Of a stretch of DNA of 64,000 nt, positions 9,243-17,873 are shown piece by piece. Each line of letters opens with the position of its first letter. The stretch's first letter is position 1. This DNA is from Pseudanabaena biceps (lineage in GTDB: Bacteria > Cyanobacteriota > Cyanobacteriia > Pseudanabaenales > Pseudanabaenaceae), in contig JAATWA010000001.1 in assembly GCA_013361095.1 (NCBI GenBank), positions 124,001-188,000 on the forward strand. Reading direction: 5' to 3'. A program made the position numbers and the translations under genes. The notes beneath the pieces were generated by a model. It saw only the letters and a program-made list of their open reading frames with translations, ran no database searches and was not told where the DNA came from.

Positions 9243-9272
9243 TTGACAAAGTTTTACTTTAATAGGTATATT
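9243..9272 (+). promoter_or_regulatory. promoter of tRNA-Glu
   Basis: TTGACA and TATATT are separated by 18 bp and end 18 bp before the mature 5' end of tRNA-Glu, a near-consensus housekeeping sigma factor promoter. Confidence 0.75.
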
Positions 9273-9290
9273 AATCAAGGTCAAGAACAC

Positions 9291-9363
9291 GCCCCCATCG
9301 TCTAGAGGCCTAGGACACATCCCTTTCACGGATGCGACGGGGATTCGAATTCCCCTGGGGGTA
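9291..9363 (+). tRNA. tRNA-Glu (TTC)
   Basis: The sequence is the typical cyanobacterial tRNA-Glu, with acceptor GCCCCCA/TGGGGGT, anticodon TTC in the loop CTTTCAC, and T arm GGGGATTCGAATTCCCC. Besides translation, charged tRNA-Glu is the substrate of glutamyl-tRNA reductase, the entry to heme, chlorophyll and bilin synthesis. CCA is not encoded. Confidence 0.95.
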
Positions 9364-9370
9364 TTCTTGA

Positions 9371-9411
9371 AAAACAAAAAAGCCCTTGCTTTGCAAGGGC
9401 TTTTTTGTTTT
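9371..9411 (+). terminator. rho-independent terminator of tRNA-Glu
   Basis: A 19-bp perfect stem (AAAACAAAAAAGCCCTTGC) with a TTT loop and a T-rich tail follows the tRNA within 10 bases. Confidence 0.9.
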
Positions 9412-9421
9412 TTAGTAAATA

Positions 9422-9456
9422 CAAAGAGAGGTGACGCGATGCGCCGCCTCTCTTTT
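9422..9456. terminator. hairpin after dapB
   Basis: AAAGAGAGG pairs with CCTCTCTTT around a GACGCGATGCGCCG core, directly downstream of the dapB stop on the minus strand. Confidence 0.65.
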
Positions 9457-9460
9457 ATTT

Positions 9461-10282
9461 TTAAAGTAATTTTTCTAATCCATATACGAGCGACTTCAAA
9501 GCTAATACCTTACGAACGCACAACAGCACACCAGCCATATAACAAGTGCGATCGCTAGCATTATGTTCAATCTTTAGGGTTTCGCCCATAGCACCAAAAA
9601 TTATTTCCTGACGCGCTACCAATCCAGGAATACGCAAACTATGGATACGGATATTGTTGCCATAGGTTGCGCCTCTTGCACCGACAAGATGCTCTTTTTC
9701 TTCAACACTGACAGGGTTAAAGGCTTGCCCCAACTCTGAAAGCATTTGGGCAGTTTTAATGGCTGTGCCACTAGGTGCATCGGCTTTTTGGTTGTGGTGA
9801 AGCTCAATAATTTCCACATGTTGAAAATACTTAGCAGCGGCGATCGCAGCCTGTTGCATCAAAATTACGCCGACAGAAAAATTGGGGGCGATGATGCAGC
9901 CTGTACTAGATTTATCGGCAAATATGGCAAGCTCGGCGATTTGTTGCTCAGTTAAGCCTGTTGTGCCAACCACAGGACGAACGCCATAGGCGATCGCAGA
10001 ACGAATGTTGTCATAGATGATGCTGGGGTGGGTGACATCAACCATAACTGGCAGTTGGGACTCTTGAGCAGCTTGAGCAAGGACAACCTCTAAATTATCG
10101 GTGACTGGTATTTCTAACTCGCCAATACCAATGACTTCACCAATATCTTCACCAATATGTTTACGACCGATCGCACCAACGAGGTTAATATCTGGCGTTT
10201 GGGCGATCGCTTTAATAATTTCGCGTCCCATTTTGCCCGTTGCACCAGCAACAACAACAGGAATTTGTGAATTAGTGGTCAT
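9461..10282 (-). CDS. dapB: 4-hydroxy-tetrahydrodipicolinate reductase DapB
   Basis: DapB reduces hydroxy-tetrahydrodipicolinate in the diaminopimelate/lysine pathway, supplying cell-wall and protein precursors. The nucleotide-binding GATGKMGR is at 13-20. The family signature [15 protein letters not shown] carries the catalytic His-His and the Lys and Asp of the active site. The 273-residue length is typical of cyanobacterial DapB. It is flanked by hairpins and appears monocistronic. Confidence 0.95.
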   Translation of the reverse strand: MTTNSQIPVVVAGATGKMGREIIKAIAQTPDINLVGAIGRKHIGEDIGEVIGIGELEIPVTDNLEVVLAQAAQESQLPVMVDVTHPSIIYDNIRSAIAYGVRPVVGTTGLTEQQIAELAIFADKSSTGCIIAPNFSVGVILMQQAAIAAAKYFQHVEIIELHHNQKADAPSGTAIKTAQMLSELGQAFNPVSVEEKEHLVGARGATYGNNIRIHSLRIPGLVARQEIIFGAMGETLKIEHNASDRTCYMAGVLLCVRKVLALKSLVYGLEKLL

Positions 10283-10355
10283 GGATTAAAACTTGAAAGC
10301 ATATAGCTTTGAGCTTAGCTTACAAGCTAGCTAGTTGCGCCAAAGATTACCAGTC

Positions 10356-10434
10356 TAAAAATAGACATTAAAACCCAAGGATCAGCGTTGCGGCGCTTCG
10401 CGCCGCAACGTCTAATTTTTCACTGGGAAGGGAG
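10356..10434. repeat. left-truncated TA-type palindromic element
   Basis: From 10356 the sequence matches the elements at 31771-31858 and 33617-33709. It has a CGTTGCGGCGC-TTC-GCGCCGCAACG hairpin at 10386-10410 and ends in CACTGGGAAGGGAG. The CTCCCTTCCCA left end is missing. A fragment ACAATGAGAATTGCTGG at 10451-10467 matches the end of the composite element at 39.7 kb. Confidence 0.7.
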
Positions 10435-10549
10435 CAGTTCCGAGGTTTTCACAATGAGAATTGCTGGACGGCAATGGTGAGAGCAATACTAAGATTGGAA
10501 ACACTATATAATTTGCAACTATTAACTAAATTTAGAGAAATCTAGAATT

Positions 10550-11206
10550 ATGACTGTGGCAACAGCATCAAAACCCCTAAGAGTTCTCATCGTTGAGGAT
10601 GATCCGCTCATTCAGCTTGGGCTAGAGCAATCACTCTCTCAGCAACCAAACATCACCATACTTGGTGTAGCTGATGACGGTTATATGGGCATAAAAATGG
10701 CGCAAGAGCTGAAGCCAGACATCGTGGTCATGGACATTGGCTTGCCCAGACTGGATGGGATTTCGGCAACACAAAAGATTAAAGCCCTATTACCTAACAT
10801 CCATGTGGTGATGTTAAGCTCCCACACCGATGACAATGAGATCATCTCGGCTCTATCAAGTGGTGCAGATGCTTACTGTGTAAAAGGGACAAGTACTGAT
10901 AGCCTCTTAGCAGCTTTTGCCGCCGCCAAGGATGGAGCGACCTATATCGATCCGCAGGTTGCTCGCAAAGTGATGGAACATCTCAAGCCTCCAGCCCAAT
11001 CGATCCAAGATTCGCATCTATCACAGCGTGAACTTGAAGTCTTAAAGTTGATTGTTGAAGGCAAAAGTAATCCTGAAATTGCCGCAGTCTTATATCTCAG
11101 CCCTAATACAATTAAGACTCATGTACGGGGCATCATGAATAAATTATCGGTTGACGATCGCGTACAGGCAGCGGTAGTTGCCTTGCGTTCAGGGTTAGTT
11201 AACTAA
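10550..11206 (+). CDS. NarL/FixJ-family response regulator
   Basis: An N-terminal receiver domain (about 10-125) carries the phospho-acceptor D62 in VMDIGLPRLDG, the acidic pair E16/D17 with D18 and the conserved K112. A C-terminal LuxR-type helix-turn-helix follows (about 150-215, SQRELEVLKLIVEGKSNPEI). Such proteins are DNA-binding outputs of two-component systems. No histidine kinase is adjacent, so partner and regulon cannot be inferred. A strong terminator follows the stop. Confidence 0.9.
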   Translation: MTVATASKPLRVLIVEDDPLIQLGLEQSLSQQPNITILGVADDGYMGIKMAQELKPDIVVMDIGLPRLDGISATQKIKALLPNIHVVMLSSHTDDNEIISALSSGADAYCVKGTSTDSLLAAFAAAKDGATYIDPQVARKVMEHLKPPAQSIQDSHLSQRELEVLKLIVEGKSNPEIAAVLYLSPNTIKTHVRGIMNKLSVDDRVQAAVVALRSGLVN

Positions 11207-11207
11207 A

Positions 11208-11246
11208 ACAAAAAAGAGATGACGCAATGCGTCATCTCTTTTTTGT
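11208..11246 (+). terminator. rho-independent terminator of the response regulator
   Basis: An 18-bp perfect stem (ACAAAAAAGAGATGACGC) with an AAT loop and a T-run starts right at the stop codon. Confidence 0.85.
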
Positions 11247-11256
11247 AATGTTAGGA

Positions 11257-11309
11257 CAAAGCCAAAGACAAATAGAGTTGCGGCGCAACTCTATTTGTCT
11301 TTGGCTTTG
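11257..11309. repeat. long hairpin repeat, GTTGC core
   Basis: CAAAGCCAAAGACAAATAGAGTTGC pairs perfectly with its complement around three bases. The preceding TTAGGACAAAGCC tail is shared with the repeats at 36.6 kb and 47.7 kb. It lies between the terminator and tRNA-Leu. Confidence 0.75.
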
Positions 11310-11336
11310 AAAAATAAAAAACTTTTTTGTTGTTTA

Positions 11337-11417
11337 TGCGGATGGAGAGACTCGAACTCTCACATCAAAGATACTAGAACCTAAATCTAGCGCGTCTACC
11401 AATTCCGCCACATCCGC
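11337..11417 (-). tRNA. tRNA-Leu (TAG)
   Basis: On the minus strand the acceptor GCGGATG/CATCCGC, a D arm GGCGGAATTGGTAGACGC, the anticodon TAG in ATTTAGG, a long variable arm and the T arm GAGAGTTCGAGTCTCTC form a class II leucine tRNA that reads CUA. CCA is not encoded. Confidence 0.93.
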
Positions 11418-11519
11418 TAAATGCTTAAAGCTATAAGTGCTTTTTACACCGAATTGAATAATACACTACTATCGATGAAATACGGCATAAAATTTTGAAA
11501 TTATTTTTTTACATACCTA

Positions 11520-11939
11520 GTGCATAACCACAAGCCTCAAAAAATTGACATCGATCAAACTTATCCCTGCCCCTGTCCTCGCAAAAGGGGGAAGCTAAAA
11601 CCCATAGCCCTCACCGATGCTTTTGGCTGCGATCGCTGTTCTTTAATGTTTGAGCTAGAACTTGATGGCTACAGCCTATCGCAGTTAGGTGGTATCGACA
11701 ATCAGCGCCGAGCTTGGCAGTGGATTGGCAAATGGCAAGCTATTCAAGAAAATCGAGGCTATTCAATTTTAGAAATAGCTTTGGTTTATCCGAGTGTATG
11801 GCTACTTATCGGATCAGCAGTTTTGTGGATGCTTAGCTTTCAGGTTTTCTTAGGAATTCCCCTAATCATTTTATTGCTTATTCTCGTGGGTTTGCTAATA
11901 TGGCGATTGCTTCTACTATATCGCCGTGATTCTGAGTAG
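11520..11939 (+). CDS. hypothetical zinc-ribbon plus two-helix membrane protein
   Basis: The 139-residue product starts at a GTG. Its N-terminal third has four cysteines in two pairs (CPCPC region around 17-21 and CDRC around 38-41) that could bind zinc. The C-terminal third holds two closely spaced hydrophobic segments (about 87-107 and 110-130). I recognise no named family. It lies 36 bp upstream of the ProA-like gene on the same strand and may be cotranscribed with it. Confidence 0.6.
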   Translation: MHNHKPQKIDIDQTYPCPCPRKRGKLKPIALTDAFGCDRCSLMFELELDGYSLSQLGGIDNQRRAWQWIGKWQAIQENRGYSILEIALVYPSVWLLIGSAVLWMLSFQVFLGIPLIILLLILVGLLIWRLLLLYRRDSE

Positions 11940-11975
11940 TTTTTTTGTACCCCTCGTCGCTAGCCATCAACTGAT

Positions 11976-13250
11976 ATGTCACCAGAAGACCTTACAGGCT
12001 TCATTCACAAGTCCCATACTGCCGCTTTGCAATTAACGCAAATTCCTACCAGAGAACGCGATAGTTTCTTACTGGCGCTTAGTGACTCTGTCAAAAAGCA
12101 CAAAAATCTAGTCTTAGAAGCTAACACCTTAGACTTGGAAGCAAGTCGCGAGATGGCAGTACCAGATTTGGTTTTGGAATGGCTAAAGCTCACCCCTGAG
12201 CGATTGAATAATGCGATCGAATGCCTGATGGAGCTGGCTAGATTACCTGATCCATTAACCTTGCATGTTGGTATTAATGGTTATCAGCGAGTACCTTTGG
12301 GAGTGGTGGCTTTTGTATTTGAAGGATTTCCCCAGTTGTCTTTAATTGCGGCGGGAATGTGCCTCAAGGTCGGCAATACAATTATCTTGAAGGGAGGTAA
12401 TGAGAGCAGTCATACACACGAGGCGATCGCCTCAATTACTAAAGATGTGTTGGCGGCTAGAGGTTTTCCTGAAGCTTGCATTTCTTCTGTTCCTAAAGGG
12501 GTGGTACTCAAAGAACTAATTGTCCAAGAAAAATACTTACGTCTCGTCATTCCCTATGGTCGTCCTAGCTTTGTGCAGCAGGTAAGTAAACAAGCTACGA
12601 TTTCCGCCTTGCCGATCGCTATGGGAAATTGCTATTTATACTTGTCAGCAACTGGCAACCTCGATTTTGCTAAGGAAGTTGTTTTAAATAGTCGCAAAGG
12701 CGATCCTGATGCTATCAATGCGATCGAAAAAGTTGTTATTCATCGATCATGGCTAGATCGAGGTTTAGGAGATTGGCTCTGTAATTTGAGGAAACAGGGT
12801 CTTTCTCTGCGAGGATGCTCAGAAACAACGACCTACTTTCGTAAGCTGGCTGAAGAGAGTGAACCAAATAGTCAATATCACCAAGCAATTGAATCCGAGA
12901 ATATATGGGGGCAAGCCTATCTAGATGAAACGCTCGCCATTAAAATTGTAGATAGTCTTGATGAAGCAATCTCTTGGATCAATCAATATAGTAGTGGCCA
13001 TGCTGAGGTCTTACTTACAGACTCACTATCTGAACGCGATCGCTTTGTGAGTTTAATTAATAGCAGTACGATTTTTGTGAATGCCCATAGTCGGTTTAGC
13101 CGTTGTACAAAAACTGGAGATAATGTCAAAATCGCCTTGGGAATGTCCAGCCTAAAAACGCGGGGTGCGTCGAGATATCCAGGGGTTATTGATATTTATG
13201 CTCTGACAACAACCAAGCAAGTTTTAACCGCTAGCTCATGGTCACGCTAA
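11976..13250 (+). CDS. proA: ProA-like gamma-glutamyl phosphate reductase lacking the catalytic cysteine
   Basis: Length (424 residues), PLGVVAFVFEGFPQ, KVGNTIILKGGNES and the C-terminal VNAHSRFS/ALGMSSLKTRGA region place it in the ProA family, which makes glutamate semialdehyde for proline synthesis. The family motif CNAxETLLVH, which carries the catalytic Cys, reads INAIEKVVIH at 247-256, so the nucleophile is Ile247. The IPRG motif nearby is IPYG at 192-195. Cyanobacteria can have two ProA-like genes. This looks like the diverged one, probably without the classic activity. A hairpin at 13254-13288 follows. Confidence 0.75.
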   Translation: MSPEDLTGFIHKSHTAALQLTQIPTRERDSFLLALSDSVKKHKNLVLEANTLDLEASREMAVPDLVLEWLKLTPERLNNAIECLMELARLPDPLTLHVGINGYQRVPLGVVAFVFEGFPQLSLIAAGMCLKVGNTIILKGGNESSHTHEAIASITKDVLAARGFPEACISSVPKGVVLKELIVQEKYLRLVIPYGRPSFVQQVSKQATISALPIAMGNCYLYLSATGNLDFAKEVVLNSRKGDPDAINAIEKVVIHRSWLDRGLGDWLCNLRKQGLSLRGCSETTTYFRKLAEESEPNSQYHQAIESENIWGQAYLDETLAIKIVDSLDEAISWINQYSSGHAEVLLTDSLSERDRFVSLINSSTIFVNAHSRFSRCTKTGDNVKIALGMSSLKTRGASRYPGVIDIYALTTTKQVLTASSWSR

Positions 13251-13253
13251 AAG

Positions 13254-13288
13254 AGATATTCACCCCCGCCAAAGGCGGGTGAATATCT
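13254..13288. terminator. hairpin between convergent genes
   Basis: AGATATTCACCC and the CGCC-AAA-GGCG core pair with GGGTGAATATCT, with one bulged C. It overlaps the last bases of the convergent glutaredoxin-like gene. Confidence 0.65.
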
Positions 13289-13541
13289 AGATCTTATTTA
13301 GTAATGCTTCTAGCTTCTCAACAGGCGATCGCGGTGGAAATCTGGGTAACTCTTGTTCTTGTTGTTGAGCATTGAGTTTGCAGAGTACAGGTATTTCATA
13401 TTGATAGCGATCGAACCAGTCAGAGTTAGTGGCAATGTCCCTAATTTCCAACTCAAAATCCACATTTTTGACCTGTTGTAATTTTGTTAGCAAACCTTCA
13501 CATAAACAACAACCTTGCTTACTATACAAAATTAATTTCAT
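13287..13541 (-). CDS. glutaredoxin-family thioredoxin-like protein (DUF836)
   Basis: The 84-residue protein starts MKLILYSKQGCCLCEGL. It carries a CxxC-type redox motif (C11-C12-L13-C14) after the first strand and the cis-proline region EIPVLC around 49-54, as in DUF836/glutaredoxin-like proteins. It likely acts in thiol-disulfide exchange, with substrate unknown. It is divergent from tRNA-Val, with about 60 bp between them. Confidence 0.8.
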   Translation of the reverse strand: MKLILYSKQGCCLCEGLLTKLQQVKNVDFELEIRDIATNSDWFDRYQYEIPVLCKLNAQQQEQELPRFPPRSPVEKLEALLNKI

Positions 13542-13599
13542 AGATCTTGAAATATCTCTGTTGAATTTACCCCCCCTATGTTATATTATTAATCCGTCA

Positions 13600-13673
13600 G
13601 AACGCATAGCTCAGTTGGTTAGAGCACCACGTTGACATCGTGGGGGTCGGTGGTTCGAGTCCACTTGTGTTCA
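13600..13673 (+). tRNA. tRNA-Val (GAC), integration target
   Basis: The cloverleaf has acceptor GAACGCA/TGTGTTC (one G-U pair), D arm GCTCAGTTGGTTAGAGC, anticodon GAC in loop TTGACAT, and T arm GGTGG/CCACT with loop TTCGAGT. The 3' 48 bases are repeated exactly at 27173, marking it as the attachment site of the island that follows. Because integration replaced its 3' part with the element's copy, the tRNA stays intact. TTGAAT and TATATT elements lie at 13561 and 13582. Confidence 0.93.
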
Positions 13674-13675
13674 TA
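13626..13675. other. attL core (50-bp direct repeat)
   Basis: Identical to 27173-27222. It runs from the anticodon arm of tRNA-Val to two bases past its 3' end. Similarity to the right end continues less perfectly to about 13750. Confidence 0.92.
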
Positions 13676-13779
13676 GGCTGGAGAGCCAATAACAGTAAGG
13701 CTTTTGGGAGTCCCGATCAACTCCTGAAGGTCTATTCTAGTGTCAATAAGACAATATATTTAGGCTGTTAAGGGTTGTT

Positions 13780-14922
13780 TTGGGTAGTAACTTTACCCCG
13801 AAATTTACCCCGATGAAAATTACTATAGAAGACCATTGCGGACGGCTGAGACTAAGATGGCAGTACGAAAGCAAGCGCTACACGATGGCTGTTGGTGTTA
13901 ACAATGATGCAACAGGAAACGCAGTAGCACGAAAGAAATCCTCAGAGATCGAACTAGATATGCAAGCGGGGTATTTTGACCCAACTTTGCTAAAGTACAA
14001 GCCCAAAATTCTCGGAAAAACCGCTACAGAAATCACGGCTCCTGAGTTATTTACCAAGTTTACGCAGAATCAAGCCAAGGAAAAAAATTTAGCTAACCGT
14101 TCGATTGAGGCTAGATATACTCCAATTTTGAGATATCTTGAGCGATCGCTAAATGTCCCATTGCATCAAGTGACAGAACGTTTAGCTGGAGACTTTGCCT
14201 CGCTTCAACTGGAAAATGTAACCGCCCGAACTGCAAAAGAAAGACTGTGGTTGCTTAAAAGCTGTTGGGATTGGGCTAAGGGTAAACATCATGTCACTGA
14301 GGAGAACCCTTGGACAAATCAAATCAAGCGGATTAAACCGAGTCCACAGATAAAGAGGGTTAAGCCATTTAGTAAGGCGGAGATCTTGGCTATACTGAAT
14401 GCTTTTAAAAATCATCCCCACTATCAGCATTATTACCCTCTAGTATCTTTTCTATTTGGTACTGCTTGTCGTTTTGGTGAAGCAGTTGGGCTAAAGTGGA
14501 AAAATGTAGATGATGATTTCAACAATGTATTTATCTGTGAATCTGTAAGCAGGGGAGAACATCGCAACACGACTAAGACTGGTAAGAGTAGATATGTTGT
14601 AATCAGTCCTGCGATCGCTACTATGTTGCGATCGTTAAAAGAACAAACCAAACCTTCTCCTGACGATCTTGTATTTCCATCGCCTAAAGGTGGAGCGATC
14701 GACGATCACAACTTCAACCGTAGAGCATGGCGCACAATTATCAATCAGTTGGGGATTGAGTACCGTAAGCCTTACTCAACTAGGCATACTGCGATTAGTC
14801 ATGCTCTAGAGAATGGGGCAAATTATTTGCAAGTGGCTGAAGCATCAGGACATAACCCTAAAGTCATGCATCAGAGCTATGCATCTGTAATTCAAGCACA
14901 GTCTGTTTTTGTTGAGTTTTAA
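13780..14922 (+). CDS. int: tyrosine recombinase (phage-type integrase)
   Basis: The protein has an N-terminal arm-binding domain (MKITIEDHCGRLRLRW), a SAM-like core-binding domain (about 85-185) and a C-terminal catalytic domain. Catalytic residues are R231 (TACRFGEAVGL), K266 or K269, R335 in YSTRHTAIS, H358 in GHNP, and nucleophile Y367. The first residue of the HxxR box is Tyr332. The TTG at 13780 has AAGGG 6-7 bases upstream; ATG 13813 is the alternative. It should catalyse integration at the adjacent tRNA-Val. Confidence 0.92.
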   Translation: MGSNFTPKFTPMKITIEDHCGRLRLRWQYESKRYTMAVGVNNDATGNAVARKKSSEIELDMQAGYFDPTLLKYKPKILGKTATEITAPELFTKFTQNQAKEKNLANRSIEARYTPILRYLERSLNVPLHQVTERLAGDFASLQLENVTARTAKERLWLLKSCWDWAKGKHHVTEENPWTNQIKRIKPSPQIKRVKPFSKAEILAILNAFKNHPHYQHYYPLVSFLFGTACRFGEAVGLKWKNVDDDFNNVFICESVSRGEHRNTTKTGKSRYVVISPAIATMLRSLKEQTKPSPDDLVFPSPKGGAIDDHNFNRRAWRTIINQLGIEYRKPYSTRHTAISHALENGANYLQVAEASGHNPKVMHQSYASVIQAQSVFVEF

Positions 14923-14926
14923 ATTA

Positions 14927-15021
14927 TTAGTACTTACGCATCAAGCAGATGTGGCAAGGATTTCATCTGCACTACATCTACCTATAATCCAGTAAATTAG
15001 TTAGCATTGCGTAAGTCCTAA
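14927..15021. repeat. MITE-like element with ACTTACGCA ends
   Basis: TTAGTACTTACGCA on the left and TGCGTAAGTCCTAA on the right are inverted repeats around about 67 bp of unique sequence with no reading frame. The same ends occur at 31535-31685. Its right end abuts the start codon of the next gene. Confidence 0.75.
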
Positions 15022-15023
15022 CT

Positions 15024-15896
15024 ATGAAAAAACTGTTTGCTAAGTATAACTTTTTACGGTTTTCAGTAACTATTGATGGGAAAACTCATTATGTGCCAAG
15101 CGATCAGATGTTGCGAGAGGTATTACCTACACTTCCAAACATGGCTGAGCAAGAAGAGCTATGTCTTGACTCCAATTATTTTGTCTTGTCCCTACTATTC
15201 GATCCGCCTGATGAAGTTGTCAAGAAAGAATTAGAGATCTGGAAAAATTGCTGCAAAAGTATAGGGAGATCTTTTCAGCAATATTATAAAGCTGGCATTA
15301 CGATATCTTGGTTTGTATCAATTATTGATACTAAAACCTGTCCACCACGTCTTGAATACAGAGCTTTTAATTGGTATTTGGAAACATTTGAGCAAAGGCT
15401 AAATAATGAATCCTTTTATGAATTTGATAAGCCACTGCCAATTGATACTCCATTAACAAGATTCAAGGAATATCGTGATGCCTGTACGACTATTGATGAA
15501 GTTTATATTGAAACTGTCGAAGAAGCAAAAACTAATAATGTTCTTACCTCTCAATTGCGCTCTTGGATTAAACTAAAAAAGAAAGAGGCGCATGAGCGAT
15601 ATCGCGACAATACTGTGGAAGTTGCTATAACGCAATGTTTACAGTGTGGACGGATATTTGAGTATCCATTGGGTAGGGGAAGATCTGAGACACCTTCGCA
15701 TTGCAAAGACGAGGCTTGCGAAAAACGATACGATCGAACAAAACCGTCAAAACTAAACCGATCTTCAAAATCTGATTGGAAGTCAGCAGGACGTAAAAGA
15801 GGCAGATGTAAATCATGTAAAAAATCTCGAATACTAGATAGTAATCGCAACTGTGAAGAATGCTATTTAGAAATTCAGTCTTGGGGCAATTTCTAA
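15024..15896 (+). CDS. island protein with two C-terminal zinc-ribbon motifs, function unknown
   Basis: The 290-residue protein begins with an unrecognised domain of about 190 residues. A likely zinc ribbon follows (C205, C208, C227, C232), then a basic linker rich in Ser/Lys/Arg and a second cysteine set (C262, C265, C277, C280). Two metal-binding knobs and a basic linker suggest nucleic-acid binding. Position between integrase and primase fits a role in the element's own maintenance, which is inference. The preceding ACTTACGCA repeat ends two bases before the ATG, so any native leader has been replaced. Confidence 0.6.
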   Translation: MKKLFAKYNFLRFSVTIDGKTHYVPSDQMLREVLPTLPNMAEQEELCLDSNYFVLSLLFDPPDEVVKKELEIWKNCCKSIGRSFQQYYKAGITISWFVSIIDTKTCPPRLEYRAFNWYLETFEQRLNNESFYEFDKPLPIDTPLTRFKEYRDACTTIDEVYIETVEEAKTNNVLTSQLRSWIKLKKKEAHERYRDNTVEVAITQCLQCGRIFEYPLGRGRSETPSHCKDEACEKRYDRTKPSKLNRSSKSDWKSAGRKRGRCKSCKKSRILDSNRNCEECYLEIQSWGNF

Positions 15897-15927
15897 AATT
15901 TTCAATCATCCAACCTAGTTAGCAAAT

Positions 15928-15983
15928 AAAACCCAGAAAGGTGATAGGCAGCGTAAATCGCCGCTATCTACTTTCTGGGTTTT
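15928..15983. repeat. AAAACCC...GGGTTTT hairpin repeat
   Basis: AAAACCCAGAAAGGTGATA pairs with its near complement around a GGCAGCGTAAATCGCCG centre. It follows the zinc-protein stop and may act as a terminator. Confidence 0.7.
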
Positions 15984-16165
15984 GTGTTTTGGCTTTATTG
16001 GCTATCAAAATATGTTTTTCAGGGGACAAAAAACGTAACACCCTCTTAAAAAGAAACTGCTTTCATATGGTTATCGCTCGCTAAAAGCCTTACAAGTTTT
16101 CTCCAGCTAGAAAGCCGATAGCAACTAAAAAAGCAAATATTTTTTCTAATTGAGGTTACTTAACT

Positions 16166-16441
16166 ATGCAACAAAACTATCCATTTGTTAGTACGCGCAC
16201 CCTAAGATCTTGTCATTTTGAGATTGGCAAGTTTGGTGAAGCCCAACTTAGAAAGCAACTGCAAAGTCCTTTGTATTGGATTCAGCCAGATCGTAAAGTT
16301 CTTTGGAATTTAGTGCTGGTTCGTGACTATCTACTTAATGGTGATTCTCCATCACATCAACGTTTAATTGAGTCATACCTTTTAACCTTACAGAATGGTC
16401 AATCCATCCCTAGCGGACAAACTAAGAAGAAGACGAAGTAA
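16166..16441 (+). CDS. small basic island protein, possible excisionase or DNA-binding regulator
   Basis: The 91-residue protein contains STRTLRSCHFEIGKFGEAQLRK and YWIQPDRKVLWNLVLVRDYL, a helix-turn-helix-plus-wing arrangement reminiscent of excisionases, and ends in a Lys/Thr tail. The assignment is from general appearance only. It is the first gene of a likely unit with the prim-pol gene (55 bp gap) and helicase. Small genes in this position often control excision or replication of integrative elements. Confidence 0.5.
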   Translation: MQQNYPFVSTRTLRSCHFEIGKFGEAQLRKQLQSPLYWIQPDRKVLWNLVLVRDYLLNGDSPSHQRLIESYLLTLQNGQSIPSGQTKKKTK

Positions 16442-16496
16442 CTAATGGCAAATTGCTGAGAGCATTTTGCACACCATTTAGAACAGGGGGAATAGA

Positions 16497-17873
16497 ATGA
16501 ATGAATCTGAGTTAATAGGTATTCAGGCGATCGCTACTTACTGGCAATTAATACCACTGAGGGATAAATCACCTGCAATTGGGGGAAATGATTGGTATAA
16601 CAAAGATTTTGCGCTTGACGAGATTCGCAAACTTATTACAAGCAAGAAAGCTACTGGATTAGGGGTAAAGTTGGGGATTGCTAGTAATGGATTGATGTGT
16701 GTTGACATTGACGGTCAGCCTGCGATTGATCTTTTAAAAGCCGATTACCCACCGTTACCTCAAACTGTATCTAGCACATCAAGAGAGGGCAATGAGGCTC
16801 ATTATTACCTCGTTCCTAATCAATATTGGGAATTGCTAAAGCGAGATGAAATTAAAACTGGTAAGACCTACATCAAGGCTAACGGTAAAGAAACGGAATC
16901 TAAGATCGAGCTTAGGTGGGGGATTATGCAGCAAGCCTTACCGCCATCTATACACCCTGACACTGGAGAGCCTTATAAGTGGATTCACTCACCAAAAGAT
17001 ATCGCAGTAGCCATTGTTCCCGAATGGATACTTGAGTTAATGTCACCTAATTATGAAGATACAAAATCTCTAGTTCCACAACCCTCTATACCTCGAATCA
17101 TTTCTAGTTATTCTTGTAAGCCTAGTGAAGCTGATCGCGCTAGGGAATTTCTAAAATACATTGATGCTTCTAAGGCTGATGGTTATGGTGATTGGATTGG
17201 TGTGGGGATGACGCTAGCAAGTGTTGATGATTCTTTATTGCCAGACTGGATCGAATTTTCACGACGATCGCCTAAATTCGTAAATGAACATGATTGCGAG
17301 AAGCGATGGAAGAGTGCCAATTGGAAAAAAGATAACTTCAATCATGCAATGGGTAAACTCTGCAACTGGGCTAAGGATGGAGGATGGAAGCCCAAACCAA
17401 AATCCGAACGAAGCCCTAAGAACGGTAAAAGAGAGAAGATTCAACCGCTTACTAGGATGGATATTGCCAAGCTAGACGGAATTGATGTAAAGGATGAGAA
17501 GTATTTTGTAAATCTTTCTCAGCTTTGCGATCGCCAAATCAAAAATATTTTGCAAGGGAAATCGCAGGATATTGATCAAGATAAATTGATTGCTACTTAC
17601 AAGGAATTGAAGGGATGGGAAAACATTTTACTAAAGTTTTCCCCTGACACCATCAGGTATTGCCGTCCTGAAACTATGATGCGGAATCTCTGTAATGACC
17701 GACTTCATTTGAATATAGACAAAGGTCTTAGGGCTATTCCCAATCAAGATTCTCTATTACCGTCTTTGCATTATACCGAAGGCGATGACGCAATCAATCA
17801 AGTTATTCAGACTTGGAAAATGAAAATTACACCACATTTTGAGGAAGACAATGAAAGTTTTATCCAATTCTAA
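16497..17873 (+). CDS. bifunctional DNA primase/polymerase (prim-pol) with PriCT_2 domain
   Basis: The N-terminal 190 or so residues match the prim-pol fold found in plasmid and phage primases. GVKLGIASNGLMCVDIDG includes the metal-binding pair D70 and D72, and HYYLVP follows near 101. A PriCT_2-like helical domain comes next (AREFLKYIDASKADGYGDWIG to about 290). The last 160 residues are a less conserved helical region. Such proteins prime replication of mobile elements together with a D5-type helicase, which is encoded next. The GGGGGAATAGAATG leader gives a good ribosome site. Confidence 0.82.
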   Translation: MNESELIGIQAIATYWQLIPLRDKSPAIGGNDWYNKDFALDEIRKLITSKKATGLGVKLGIASNGLMCVDIDGQPAIDLLKADYPPLPQTVSSTSREGNEAHYYLVPNQYWELLKRDEIKTGKTYIKANGKETESKIELRWGIMQQALPPSIHPDTGEPYKWIHSPKDIAVAIVPEWILELMSPNYEDTKSLVPQPSIPRIISSYSCKPSEADRAREFLKYIDASKADGYGDWIGVGMTLASVDDSLLPDWIEFSRRSPKFVNEHDCEKRWKSANWKKDNFNHAMGKLCNWAKDGGWKPKPKSERSPKNGKREKIQPLTRMDIAKLDGIDVKDEKYFVNLSQLCDRQIKNILQGKSQDIDQDKLIATYKELKGWENILLKFSPDTIRYCRPETMMRNLCNDRLHLNIDKGLRAIPNQDSLLPSLHYTEGDDAINQVIQTWKMKITPHFEEDNESFIQF

